A stretch of 64,000 nt of DNA from Gammaproteobacteria bacterium. GTDB taxonomy: Bacteria > Pseudomonadota > Gammaproteobacteria > JADZEE01. The notes below the pieces were generated by a model. The model had not been told where the DNA came from. It made no database searches and was given only the letters and a program-made list of their open reading frames with translations. The stretch is taken from positions 1 through 64,000 of the forward strand of contig JADZEE010000030.1 of NCBI GenBank assembly GCA_020850735.1, given 5' to 3'. Position numbers and translations under genes: made by a program. Shown piece after piece: positions 50,344-58,688 of the stretch. Positions within the stretch are counted from its first letter, which is position 1. The number at the start of each line of letters is the position of its first letter.

Positions 50344-51873
50344 TTGAGCACGAGCAGTTATACCCGGCAATGGGTGCAGGGCATTCCCCGCTACGACAAG
50401 CCGCCGCTGCTGGAAAGCCGGCCGCCGCGATGTCCGCCGTACTTCGAGGTCCGCGACGTCGATCAGCTGCTGCCGTACCTGGATGCGGTTGCCAGACGGC
50501 CGTACAACCATGGATTGCACGCCTGCTGGGATCTGCAAAAGGGCGAAAGAGTGCTGCTGCGCGTCGACAACTGGACCGATCCGCTGGTGGTCGAGGCCTG
50601 CAGGAAAATCCTCGAGAAATACGGCTGCAAGTACGAAGTCCTGGAGGCCGACAAGGGTCCGATCAGGCAATGGGTCGGCGCCGACGAGGTCGAATATTAT
50701 CTCGAGCGCACCCAGGAGCTGGCACGGTGGATGGACGACTGGGACGTCATCTCCAGGGAGGGCAAGTACGACAAACTGCTCTGGGGCTACGGTGGTCCCG
50801 TGCTCGTGGATACCCACGTCAAGATCCAGCGCATGCCTTTCATCACCCCGGAGATCCTCGCTTCGCCGGCGCATACGATGCCTTTCGAGCTGCTCGATGC
50901 GATTGACAAGTGGACATGGCAGCGGGTCAGGCACGCCAGACGGATCCGCATCGTCGATCCGGAAGGAACCGATCTCGAGTATACGAATCACGCCGGGTAC
51001 TACGATTCGAAGCGCGAGTATTACAACCCGGACCTCGTCGGCCGCACGTGGGCCGGCAACGAGAAGTTCGGGCGTACGTATCTTCCCGGCCACGTCATGG
51101 GAAGGCCGTGGATCTTCCTGCCCGGTAAGGAAGACGGGAACGGGATCATCGCCGGTACCGCGAATCACATCGCGCCCGTCGAGTGGACGCAGCTGGTGGT
51201 CGAAAACAGTCGTATCACCCGGATCAACGAGGGTGGGGAGTTCGGCGCCAAGCTGCGCAACCTGATGGCGGAGACCGATGACGTTCAATACCCCGGCTTG
51301 CCCGGCAAGGGGCTGATGTACTGGTGGGAAGCCTCGATTGGCACCAACCCCCACATTCACAGGCCGCGCAAGGATTTTCCGTCCGGATACGTCAATTGTC
51401 TCTACGAACGGGTCCGCTCCGGCGTCATTCACATGGGGTTCGGTACCATCGTCTCATCCATGGACGAGCGGATTGCCGCAAGAGAGGGCAAGAAAGTAGG
51501 GCATTGGCACCTGCATCTGTATTTCCCGACCGTGACGGCGGAAATGCCGGGCGACAACGAGACGATCATCGACAAGGGCAGATTGTGCGCGCTCGATGAT
51601 CCGCAGATCAGGAAGCTGGCCGCGAAGTATCCGCACGGTGAATTGTGGTTGCAGGAGAGCTGGATCCCGGCCGTTCCCGGTCTGAACGTCAACGGCGATT
51701 ACTGGAAACACTATGCGCGGGATCCGCTCGGCTGGGTCCAGGCGGAGCTGAACATCTGCCGTAACTGGCACCACTTGTTCATGCCGATGGTGGGAGGCGA
51801 TCCGAAATTCTGTCACGAACATTCGGATTTCTGGATGCCGGGTTCATCGTCGTGCTGTAGCGCCGGCGGATAA
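50344..51873 (+). CDS. large M29/NicX-superfamily-like metalloprotein
   Basis: 509 residues from TTG 50344 with GGAGAGA upstream. No signal peptide. It shares the general layout of its neighbour at 52152: an N-terminal Rossmann-like part ('CWDLQKGERVLLRVDNWTD', 'VVEACRKILEKYGCKYEVLE'), then 'NEGGEFGAKLRNLM' and a His-rich C-terminal region with H387-W-H389-L-H391 in 'VGHWHLHLYFP'. The superfamily includes aminopeptidase T (M29) and the ring-cleaving 2,5-dihydroxypyridine dioxygenase NicX. Where those have H-x-D this protein appears to have H-x-H. The C-terminus ends with 'SSSCCSAGG'. Enzymatic identity is uncertain; a hydrolase or a non-heme iron oxygenase are both possible. Confidence 0.6.
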   Translation: MSTSSYTRQWVQGIPRYDKPPLLESRPPRCPPYFEVRDVDQLLPYLDAVARRPYNHGLHACWDLQKGERVLLRVDNWTDPLVVEACRKILEKYGCKYEVLEADKGPIRQWVGADEVEYYLERTQELARWMDDWDVISREGKYDKLLWGYGGPVLVDTHVKIQRMPFITPEILASPAHTMPFELLDAIDKWTWQRVRHARRIRIVDPEGTDLEYTNHAGYYDSKREYYNPDLVGRTWAGNEKFGRTYLPGHVMGRPWIFLPGKEDGNGIIAGTANHIAPVEWTQLVVENSRITRINEGGEFGAKLRNLMAETDDVQYPGLPGKGLMYWWEASIGTNPHIHRPRKDFPSGYVNCLYERVRSGVIHMGFGTIVSSMDERIAAREGKKVGHWHLHLYFPTVTAEMPGDNETIIDKGRLCALDDPQIRKLAAKYPHGELWLQESWIPAVPGLNVNGDYWKHYARDPLGWVQAELNICRNWHHLFMPMVGGDPKFCHEHSDFWMPGSSSCCSAGG

Positions 51874-52151
51874 TCCCGCTCGTCTTTCGTAAGGAGCGCG
51901 CGACGCAGCTCGCGCCCCCCCTCATCTTGCGTCCGCGGATCCACCCGCCGGCGCAATGTCGCGCGCCCTGCCGGCGGCTGCGGCCGCAACGCCTTCCCCG
52001 AAAATATTTGCCACATACGGCTTTTCCCCGTGCACGAATCCCGTTGTCATTTCAAGGCCCGGTAATTTATACTTCGGCACCGAAGGGATATTCAAAAGTG
52101 CGCCGGTAGTGCGGCTGGTGAGATGCCGCTTTCGCAATCGGAGGAATGCAA
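51874..52151. other. 278-nt gap with internal promoter
   Basis: Separates the two metalloprotein genes. No coding frame is supported. The left part is GC-rich; the right part carries the promoter and operator at 52044-52085, so the second half of the cluster has its own transcription start. Confidence 0.5.
52044..52085 (+). promoter_or_regulatory. promoter with CTTCGG palindrome before the NicX-like gene
   Basis: TTGTCA (52044-52049), 18-nt spacer, TATACT (52068-52073). The palindrome CTTCGG-CA-CCGAAG (52072-52085) overlaps the -10 and start region; with the preceding TA it gives TACTTCGG, the same octamer as in the TonB receptor promoter. Confidence 0.55.
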
Positions 52152-53207
52152 ATGCTCAGAGGGCTCGAGGTAGCTGACATCATGGAGGGCGTTCACAATT
52201 GCGTGGTGAACTGCGCCGGTGTGAAGCGAGGGGAAAACGTCCTCATCGTCACCGACACGGTGAGTGAGGAGCGGATAGTCCAGGCGCTCGCCATGATGTG
52301 CAAGACGCAGGGCGCGGATGTCGTCACGATCGTCATGAAACCGCGGGACTGGCCGATGCAGGAACCGCCGGATATCGTTTTCAAGGCGATGTGTCAGGCG
52401 GATGTCATCTTCACGCCTATCTACTACTCAATCAGTCATACGCGCGCCTCAATCATCGCCAGACTGGAATACGGGGCCCGTTACGTGAATCTGCCGACGC
52501 TGAGCATGGATTCGCTGAAATCGCAGGCGGCCAGGTTCCCCGCCCCCATCATTTCGAAGATCTACGAAAAGGTGGATGAGATATGGGGTCGGGCGAAGAA
52601 GATCCACATAACGGCCGAAAACGGAACCGACGTGTCCGGGAAGATCGTCTCGAAATTCTATACCGGAGGCATGCCGCACTTTCCGATGCAGGAAGGGGAA
52701 TTCCTGGCGTTCGGTGGCGCCATGGGGATCTACGGCATGTGGCCGGGCGGCGCCGAAGGTGATGCCAACGGCGTGATGTATTTCGATGCCGCGCACATGT
52801 TCGTGGGCAAACTGGAAGTGCCCTTGAAGTATGTCATCAAGAACGGACGTGTCGTGGAAGTGGACGGCGGCAAGGAAGCCGCTCATTTCCGCAATATTGT
52901 CGAAAATGTTCCCAATGGCGATCACCTCGCCGAGTGGATGATCGGTCTCAACCCCAAGGCACGCATCATCCTCGATGAGGACGTCACGCACGTGGAGGCA
53001 CACCGCCACGCCGGTGCGTTACACACGGCCATCGGCAACAGCAAGGTCCTGGGAGGAAAAGTCTACGCCAACGTCCACCTCGACAACTTCATCATCGAGC
53101 CGACGATTACGCTGGACAATACCAAGCTCGTGGACAAAGGCAAACTTCTCGTCCTGGACGACCCGGAAGTTCAGGATATGGCCAAACAGTACGCGGTATC
53201 CTGGTGA
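52152..53207 (+). CDS. M29 aminopeptidase/NicX-like metalloprotein
   Basis: 351 residues. ATG 52152 is preferred over 52146 because GGAGG (52140-52144) is correctly spaced from it. N-terminal Rossmann-like half 'NVLIVTDTVSEERIVQALAM'; C-terminal half with 'GMWPGGAEGDANGVMYFDAA', acidic 'ILDEDVTHVEAHRHAGALHT' and H309-L-D311 in 'YANVHLDNFI', the H-x-D that ligates metal in M29 peptidases and in NicX. Length (about 350) is that of NicX. It could cleave an activated aromatic ring with O2 or hydrolyse an amide or lactone. The upstream 509-residue relative may be its partner. Confidence 0.7.
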   Translation: MLRGLEVADIMEGVHNCVVNCAGVKRGENVLIVTDTVSEERIVQALAMMCKTQGADVVTIVMKPRDWPMQEPPDIVFKAMCQADVIFTPIYYSISHTRASIIARLEYGARYVNLPTLSMDSLKSQAARFPAPIISKIYEKVDEIWGRAKKIHITAENGTDVSGKIVSKFYTGGMPHFPMQEGEFLAFGGAMGIYGMWPGGAEGDANGVMYFDAAHMFVGKLEVPLKYVIKNGRVVEVDGGKEAAHFRNIVENVPNGDHLAEWMIGLNPKARIILDEDVTHVEAHRHAGALHTAIGNSKVLGGKVYANVHLDNFIIEPTITLDNTKLVDKGKLLVLDDPEVQDMAKQYAVSW

Positions 53208-53226
53208 CATTCGACGGGAGGCATTG

Positions 53227-53622
53227 ATGCAAATGGCAAGCAAGGAAAATTCCGGCCAGGCTTTTGCGCTGGCCCGTGAAATATTCGTTCAGGGCCTGGC
53301 GGGTGATCCGGACAACGCGGCTTTCATTGCCCGGCACAACCGATCGATACAGTTCGACATCGAAGGCGAGGCGCCCTTCATTCTGGATGTCAGGAACGGG
53401 CAGGTGGATCTCAAGCAGGGAAAGCTCGCGGAACCGGACCTCGCCGTCGCGGCGAGCGGGGACGTGTTCCGGCAGGTCTTGCGCGGGTTGATATCCCCCG
53501 GTGAAGCCTGGATGGACGACAAATGGTGGGTGGGCGGTGCCTTCTCGGATTACGTCGGCACGTCGTGGATGATGCGATTGATCAAGACCGGGATTCGCTC
53601 CCGCATGAACCAGATCTGGTAG
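53227..53622 (+). CDS. SCP2 sterol-carrier-domain protein
   Basis: 131 residues, ATG 53227 with GGGAGG upstream (a TTG at 53224 is in frame). Single SCP2 fold: 'NRSIQFDIEGEAPFILDVRN', 'GQVDLKQGKLAEPDLAVAAS', 'FRQVLRGLISPGEAWMDDKW'. Such domains bind sterols, fatty acyl-CoAs or other hydrophobic ligands. A stand-alone copy 19 nt behind the NicX-like gene suggests a carrier presenting a water-insoluble intermediate. A 10-bp hairpin follows. Confidence 0.82.
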   Translation: MQMASKENSGQAFALAREIFVQGLAGDPDNAAFIARHNRSIQFDIEGEAPFILDVRNGQVDLKQGKLAEPDLAVAASGDVFRQVLRGLISPGEAWMDDKWWVGGAFSDYVGTSWMMRLIKTGIRSRMNQIW

Positions 53623-53638
53623 CGGCACCAGAACTTCG

Positions 53639-53666
53639 GCCCGGCGGCAGGCTCAGGCCGCCGGGC
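53639..53666 (+). terminator. strong hairpin after the SCP2 gene
   Basis: GCCCGGCGGC, loop AGGCTCAG, GCCGCCGGGC: perfect 10-bp stem 16 nt after the stop, no U-tract. Same placement as the hairpin behind the TonB receptor gene. Confidence 0.55.
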
Positions 53667-53908
53667 TGTTGCTGCGAACAGCGGCGCTCGAAGGCAAGCG
53701 CGCGTCGTAGTACGCTCAAGCCCGATACCGGTCCGGTCGCAGCGATCGGGGCGGTCGGTGGCATCGGCGCCGGCCGTGCGGGCGCCTGATGCGGACCACG
53801 GGGCGGGCACGACGCGAGCTGTCCTCGAAGTACCAGGGCCAGGCGGCCCCGGCGCCGGCGCCCGGAAATTCAAGCCGTCACTGCGTTACCTGTCGAGGAG
53901 AAGTTCAA

Positions 53909-54493
53909 ATGAGCCGAGATGAACAGACCCCCCAGCCGACACCGGTATTTGATCCGGTCAAGCTCGAAACGGTCCAGGTGTCGACCGACTATCCCATGGA
54001 AGCGGCCGAGCACGACAAGCTGCTCAATCACAACTGCTACTGCGAGATGGCCCACGTGAACAAGCACGGCTATCCGATAGTGACGCCAATGTTTTACGTG
54101 ATCAGAGACGGCTACGTGCATATGAGCAGCATCCAGAAGTACCGCAGGAAGGTACACGACCTGGAAGCCAATCCGAAGGTATCGGTGTGCATACACAACG
54201 ATGGTTCGAATGCGTGGCGTCAGAAAGCGATCCTGATCATCGGTCATGCCGAAGTGAGCTACGACGAGCAACTGAGAAAGGAAATTCACTGGGAGATGAT
54301 TGACAAGTACTGGTGGGAGCTCAAGGACGAGAAAATGCGACAAAATGCCTTTGTGGGTATACATACGCCCAACCGCGTCATCATCCGGGTGATTCCGGAA
54401 AAGACCATGTCCTGGGACTTCGGCAAGATGGTCAATGCCTACGAAAAAGGCGTCTGGTTCGGTGAAGCCTATAAAATGGTCAAAGACCTTTGA
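53909..54493 (+). CDS. pyridoxamine-phosphate-oxidase-like FMN split-barrel protein
   Basis: 194 residues, ATG 53909 with GAGGAG 8 nt upstream. Split-barrel fold: 'EHDKLLNHNCYCEMAHVNKH' then 'GYPIVTPMFYVIRDGYVHMS', 'SIQKYRRKVHDLEANPKVSV', 'AILIIGHAEVSYDE'. The family binds FMN, F420 or heme and includes many reductases of unknown substrate; it is not a full PdxH (the C-terminal PLP segment is absent). It lies between the SCP2 and acyl-CoA dehydrogenase genes, with long gaps on both sides (286 and 418 nt). A flavin reductase or single-electron redox role in the pathway is plausible. Confidence 0.8.
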   Translation: MSRDEQTPQPTPVFDPVKLETVQVSTDYPMEAAEHDKLLNHNCYCEMAHVNKHGYPIVTPMFYVIRDGYVHMSSIQKYRRKVHDLEANPKVSVCIHNDGSNAWRQKAILIIGHAEVSYDEQLRKEIHWEMIDKYWWELKDEKMRQNAFVGIHTPNRVIIRVIPEKTMSWDFGKMVNAYEKGVWFGEAYKMVKDL

Positions 54494-54814
54494 GCAGGAC
54501 GCGCCGGAGGGCTGCGCGGACGCGCTGAAGCGCGCGAGCCGCGGAGCGCGCACGTGCACCCCGCGTCGCGCAGGCCCTGTCCCTCGGTCCGCGATGTGAG
54601 CCGCGGCGCCCGGCAGCAGGCCGAGGCGTGCACGAGGCGGAACGGTAGGTTCGCGAGTCGTCGTTGCCGGACATCTGCGCGAACGGTGCGAGCGCCACCG
54701 TGCGCGGGAAGCACGTCGGTCGTCATCAAGCGCCGTCGGGATCCGTGTCCCGGCGCCGGCTGCGGCTGAATGCCGCAAGCAATACATATCCCGAACCAAT
54801 TCCATATCGATCCG

Positions 54815-54827
54815 GTATAACTGATAG
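54815..54827. promoter_or_regulatory. candidate shared regulatory motif, copy 2
   Basis: GTATAACTGATAG, 85 nt before the acyl-CoA dehydrogenase start; 12 of 13 identical to 44756-44768 in the LysR-maoC gap. TATAAC could be a -10 hexamer, but no matching -35 is seen. Confidence 0.35.
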
Positions 54828-54849
54828 GCCCGCGCAACGATGGGGCTCG

Positions 54850-54879
54850 GACGCCCGCGAACATACAATTGCGGGCGTC
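54850..54879. promoter_or_regulatory. perfect 9-12-9 inverted repeat in the leader of the acyl-CoA dehydrogenase gene
   Basis: GACGCCCGC, 12-nt AT-rich loop, GCGGGCGTC, ending 32 nt before the start codon. Either an operator or a leader-RNA hairpin close to the ribosome-binding site. Confidence 0.45.
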
Positions 54880-54911
54880 GTGAATGGTGTGGGCGCACCT
54901 GGCGGAGTGAA

Positions 54912-56114
54912 ATGCGAGTGGATGGCAGCGGCAAAACCGGAACCGGCGCGGGTATCGTCGTCTCGGACGCGGAGCTCGATCTGATCCGCGACAGCGTCCG
55001 CGCCCTGTGCGCGGGTTTCCCCGGCGAGTACTGGCGCCGGCACGACCGCGAACGCTCATACCCCGCGGAGTTCGTGGCCGCGCTCACCGCTGCCGGTTAC
55101 CTGGCGTCCCTGGTGCCGGAGGAATATGGCGGCAGCGGGCTCGGCCTGCGGGTTGCGGCCACGATCCTGGAGGAAATCCACCGCAGCGGCTGTAACGGAG
55201 CTGCGTGCCACGCGCAGATGTACATCATGGGCACGATACTCCGGCACGGCACGGAGCTGCAGAAAAAGTGCTGGCTGCCGGCGATCGCTGCCGGCGAGTT
55301 GCGACTGCAGGCCTTCGGAGTGACCGAGCCGGGCAGCGGATCGGATACCCTGAGTATCCGGACGACCGCGACCCGGCGCGGCGACTCCTATTTCATCAGT
55401 GGTCAGAAGATCTGGACGTCGCGCGCCGAATATTCCGATCTGATGCTGCTGCTCGCGCGCACGACGCCCCGGGAATCGGCACGAAAGCGCACGGATGGCT
55501 TATCGGTGTTCCTGGTCGACATGCGTGACGCCGACGCCAGCAAGCTGTCGATCCGGCCGATTCGCACGATGCTGAATCACTCGACCACCGAGGTATTTTT
55601 GGACGGGCTGGAAGTCCCCGCGGCGAACCTGATCGGTGACGAAGGATCGGGGTTTCGCTACATCCTGGACGGCATGAACGCGGAGCGTATCCTGATAGCG
55701 GCCGAGTGCGTCGGCGACGCGCGATGGTTCATCGGCAAGGCCAGTGACTATGCCAGGGAGCGGACCGTCTTCGGCCGGCCCATCGGGCAGAATCAGGGCA
55801 TTCAATTCCCGATTGCGCGCGCCTATGTCGATGCCGAGGCCGCCGCACTGATGGTGCGAAGGGCGGCGGACAAGTTCGACCAGGGAAAAACCTGCGGAGA
55901 AGACGCCAACATCGCGAAACTGCTGGCTTCAGAAGCATCCTGGCAAGCCGCTGATATGTGCATGCAGACCTTCGGCGGATTCGCCTTCGCCGAGGACTAC
56001 GATATCGAACGCAAATTTCGCGAAACACGCCTGTATCGTGTGGCGCCGGTGTCGAGCAATCTCATACTCTGCTACGTGGCCGAACACGTGCTGGGACTGC
56101 CGAGATCCTATTGA
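54912..56114 (+). CDS. acyl-CoA dehydrogenase with relocated catalytic base
   Basis: 400 residues, ATG 54912 with GGAG upstream. FAD core 'QAFGVTEPGSGSDTLSIRTT', 'FISGQKIWTSRAEYSDLMLL', 'RTVFGRPIGQNQGIQFPIA', 'QTFGGFAFAEDYDIERKFRE'. The usual C-terminal catalytic Glu (Y-E-G-T) is absent; the segment reads 'LYRVAPVSSNLILCYVAEHV'. E258 in 'GMNAERILIAAE' sits where isovaleryl-CoA dehydrogenase keeps its base (L-D-L-E-R), so activity is probably retained with a different substrate geometry, for example branched or cyclic acyl-CoA. The stop overlaps the CoA-transferase start (TGATG). Confidence 0.87.
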   Translation: MRVDGSGKTGTGAGIVVSDAELDLIRDSVRALCAGFPGEYWRRHDRERSYPAEFVAALTAAGYLASLVPEEYGGSGLGLRVAATILEEIHRSGCNGAACHAQMYIMGTILRHGTELQKKCWLPAIAAGELRLQAFGVTEPGSGSDTLSIRTTATRRGDSYFISGQKIWTSRAEYSDLMLLLARTTPRESARKRTDGLSVFLVDMRDADASKLSIRPIRTMLNHSTTEVFLDGLEVPAANLIGDEGSGFRYILDGMNAERILIAAECVGDARWFIGKASDYARERTVFGRPIGQNQGIQFPIARAYVDAEAAALMVRRAADKFDQGKTCGEDANIAKLLASEASWQAADMCMQTFGGFAFAEDYDIERKFRETRLYRVAPVSSNLILCYVAEHVLGLPRSY

Positions 56115-57238
56115 TGAGCGCGGCCCTCGACGGCATCACGGTGATTGCGCTGGAACAGGCGGTAGCGGCGCCTTATGCGTCCTCCCGCCTCGCCGACGCC
56201 GGAGCGCGCGTCATCAAGGTGGAAGCCCCGCGAGGTGATTTCGCGCGCCAGTACGACTCGATCGTACATGGCCAGAGCGCCTATTTCGTCTGGTTGAACC
56301 GGGGCAAGGAATCCATCGATCTGAACCTGAAGACCGCCGCCGACGCGGCGCTGCTGCACCGAATGATCGCGCGGGCCGACGTCTTTATACAGAACCTGCG
56401 GCCAGGCGTCACCGACGGTCTCGGTTTCGCATCCCGGTCGCTTCGCGACAGCAATCCCAGGCTGATTACCTGCGATATCTCCGGCTACGGCGCGGACGGA
56501 CCCTACAGCGGACGCAAAGCCTATGATCTGCTGATGCAGGCGGAAACCGGCCTTGCCGCCGTCACCGGCGATCAGGACAGCATCGGGCGGGTCGGTATCT
56601 CCGTCTGTGACGTCGCCGCCGGAATGACGGCGTTCGCCGCCATCCTGGAGAAACTGTATGCGCGCGAGCGTACGGGCGACGGTGCGGCGATCGACGTGTC
56701 CTTGTTCGACTGCATCGCCGACTGGATGACGGTGCCGTTTCTCTATCAGGAACACACGGGTGCCGCGCCCCCGAGGGTGGGTCTGCAGCACCCGTCGATC
56801 GCTCCGTACGGCATGTTTCAATGCAATGGCTCGGAGCAGATCGTCATCGCGGTACAAAACGAAGCGGAGTGGCGACGGTTCTGCGAACAGGTGCTGCAAC
56901 AACCGCAGCTCGGCGCCGATCCGCTGTTCAGCTCCAATGAGAAAAGAGTTCGCGAGCGAGCGCGACTCGACAGCGTCATCAACGCGGTTTTCAACACCTT
57001 GAGCCGGCGCGAGTTGCTGGAGCGCCTGGACGCCGGCGGTATCGCCTACGGATTCCTGAATTCCGTGGCGGATCTGTGCAGGCACCCGCAGCTGCGGCGC
57101 GTGTCACAGCGCATCCCCGGCGGCACCGTGCAGGTCATTGCGCCGCCCGCCCGGTGCGCCGACGGGTCCTGTGTGCTGGGACCCGTACCCTCGCTCGGGG
57201 AGCACGCGTGCAGCTTGCGCGAGGAATTTGCCCGATGA
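56114..57238 (+). CDS. CaiB/BaiF class III CoA-transferase
   Basis: 374 residues, ATG 56114 sharing one base with the dehydrogenase stop. 'ALEQAVAAPYASSRLADAGA', 'VIKVEAPRGDFARQ', 'YFVWLNRGKESIDLNLKT', catalytic D138 in 'RKAYDLLMQAETGLAAVTGD', and 'SLFDCIADWM'. Moves CoA between organic acids without ATP. Together with the PaaK-like ligase 60 nt downstream it gives the cluster two ways to make CoA thioesters: de novo activation and recycling from a product. Confidence 0.88.
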   Translation: MSAALDGITVIALEQAVAAPYASSRLADAGARVIKVEAPRGDFARQYDSIVHGQSAYFVWLNRGKESIDLNLKTAADAALLHRMIARADVFIQNLRPGVTDGLGFASRSLRDSNPRLITCDISGYGADGPYSGRKAYDLLMQAETGLAAVTGDQDSIGRVGISVCDVAAGMTAFAAILEKLYARERTGDGAAIDVSLFDCIADWMTVPFLYQEHTGAAPPRVGLQHPSIAPYGMFQCNGSEQIVIAVQNEAEWRRFCEQVLQQPQLGADPLFSSNEKRVRERARLDSVINAVFNTLSRRELLERLDAGGIAYGFLNSVADLCRHPQLRRVSQRIPGGTVQVIAPPARCADGSCVLGPVPSLGEHACSLREEFAR

Positions 57239-57298
57239 TCGGGCCGCGCCGGAGCCTAAACGCGACATACCGACCGCACGATCTTCGGGAGAGCAAGC

Positions 57299-58663
57299 GT
57301 GAGTAACCGACCGTACTGGAACATGGAGGCGGAGACCCGGCCTTTGGCGGAGATCCGGGAAATCCAATGGCAGAAGCTGCAGGCGCAGATGCACTACATC
57401 TACGCGCGTTCGCCGCACTTCTACCGGCCCAAATTCGACGCCGCCGGAGCACATCCGAAAGATATCGGCAGCTTCGAGGATTTTCGCAAGCTGCCGATCA
57501 TGCGCTCCAAGGAGCAGGACCGGGAAGCGCAGGAGGATTCGACGCGACGTTACGGCCACCCCTACGGGACGTATCTTTGCGCACCGCTCGAGGACGTGAC
57601 CCATATCTACTGCACGTCCGGAACGACGGGTGAGCCGAGCTTCTACACCTATACGGAACCCGACCTGAAGATCAACGATGAATGCTGGGCGCGCACGTAC
57701 TGGCGCGCAGGCATCCGGCCGGGCGACACGGTACTGCACGGATTCGGTTTGAGCATGTGGTCGGCAGGGGTACCCATCGTGCGCGCGCTGGCGGCGATGG
57801 GGGCACGGCCCATCGCCGCCGGTGCGGAGGGCGGTATCGAGCGGATGCTGATGTTCGCGCGCCTGACCCGGCCCACGGCCATCGTCGGCACACCGGCACT
57901 CGTGCAGTACATCATCGAGAAGTGCCCGGCGATCCTGGGGCATTCCGCCGCCGAGCTCGGGATCAAGACGATCGTCGTGGCCGGCGCGCCGGGCGCCGGG
58001 CTGCCGGACGTGCGCAAGCACATCACCGAGGGTTTCGGCGGTGCGAAGCTGTTCGATTCGTCACAAGGTGCATGGGGTCTGGGAAACGTGTCCTGTGACT
58101 GCGACGAGTACCAGGGACTGCACGTCGTGTCACCCGAGCACTGCATCTGGACGGATCTGGTGGACCCCGTGACCAAGGCGCCCTTGCCGCTGGAGCACGG
58201 TGCGGTCGGTGAGGGTGTCATCACGGCGATGGATCATCAGGCCGGACCGGCGTTTCGCTATGCCTTCGGGGACGTGATCGAGCTTGCAACCGACGCGTGC
58301 CGCTGCGGCGCGCCGGGATGGCGCTTCAGGATCCTGGGGCGCGTCGATGACGTGCTCAACGTCAAGGGGATCAAGGTCTATCCGGCGGCCATCAAGAACG
58401 TCGTGAGCGCGTTTTCACCGCGCACGACCGGAGAACTGCGTATCGTCCTCGATCAGCCACCACCACTGGTGAATCCGCCGTTGAAAATGAAGGTGGAGCA
58501 CGGTGCGGGCCTGACGGACGGCGATATCGTGGCCTTGCGCGGTGAGATTGCCGAAAAGCTGAAGGGGCGCCTGCGCATCAGCGCCGTCCTGGAGATGGTC
58601 GCGCCGGGTTCCCTGGAGCGATCAACGCTCAAAGGCAAGTTGATCGAGAAAACCTACGAATAG
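57299..58663 (+). CDS. PaaK-like aryl/acyl-CoA ligase
   Basis: 454 residues from GTG 57299 with GGGAGAG upstream. ANL fold of the phenylacetate-CoA ligase type: 'YCTSGTTGEPSFYTYTEPDL', 'RVLGR'-equivalent 'FRILGRVDDVLNVKGIKVYP', and a C-terminal 'LERSTLKGKLIEKTYE' with the catalytic Lys. Length near 430-450 matches PaaK, shorter than fatty-acyl ligases. A Cys set 'DACRCGAPGWRF' precedes the C-terminal domain. It would activate an aromatic or cyclic carboxylate as the entry step of the pathway. Confidence 0.87.
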   Translation: MSNRPYWNMEAETRPLAEIREIQWQKLQAQMHYIYARSPHFYRPKFDAAGAHPKDIGSFEDFRKLPIMRSKEQDREAQEDSTRRYGHPYGTYLCAPLEDVTHIYCTSGTTGEPSFYTYTEPDLKINDECWARTYWRAGIRPGDTVLHGFGLSMWSAGVPIVRALAAMGARPIAAGAEGGIERMLMFARLTRPTAIVGTPALVQYIIEKCPAILGHSAAELGIKTIVVAGAPGAGLPDVRKHITEGFGGAKLFDSSQGAWGLGNVSCDCDEYQGLHVVSPEHCIWTDLVDPVTKAPLPLEHGAVGEGVITAMDHQAGPAFRYAFGDVIELATDACRCGAPGWRFRILGRVDDVLNVKGIKVYPAAIKNVVSAFSPRTTGELRIVLDQPPPLVNPPLKMKVEHGAGLTDGDIVALRGEIAEKLKGRLRISAVLEMVAPGSLERSTLKGKLIEKTYE

Positions 58664-58688
58664 TCGCGGACCACTGCGGAGCTGCCAT

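Larger units (their letters stand above)
54494..54911. other. 418-nt gap with regulatory signals
   Basis: No gene is supported; the left 270 nt are GC-rich with small inverted repeats. The right part is AT-richer (54780-54830) and holds the GTATAACTGATAG motif and a perfect 9-bp inverted repeat just before the acyl-CoA dehydrogenase gene. Confidence 0.5.
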
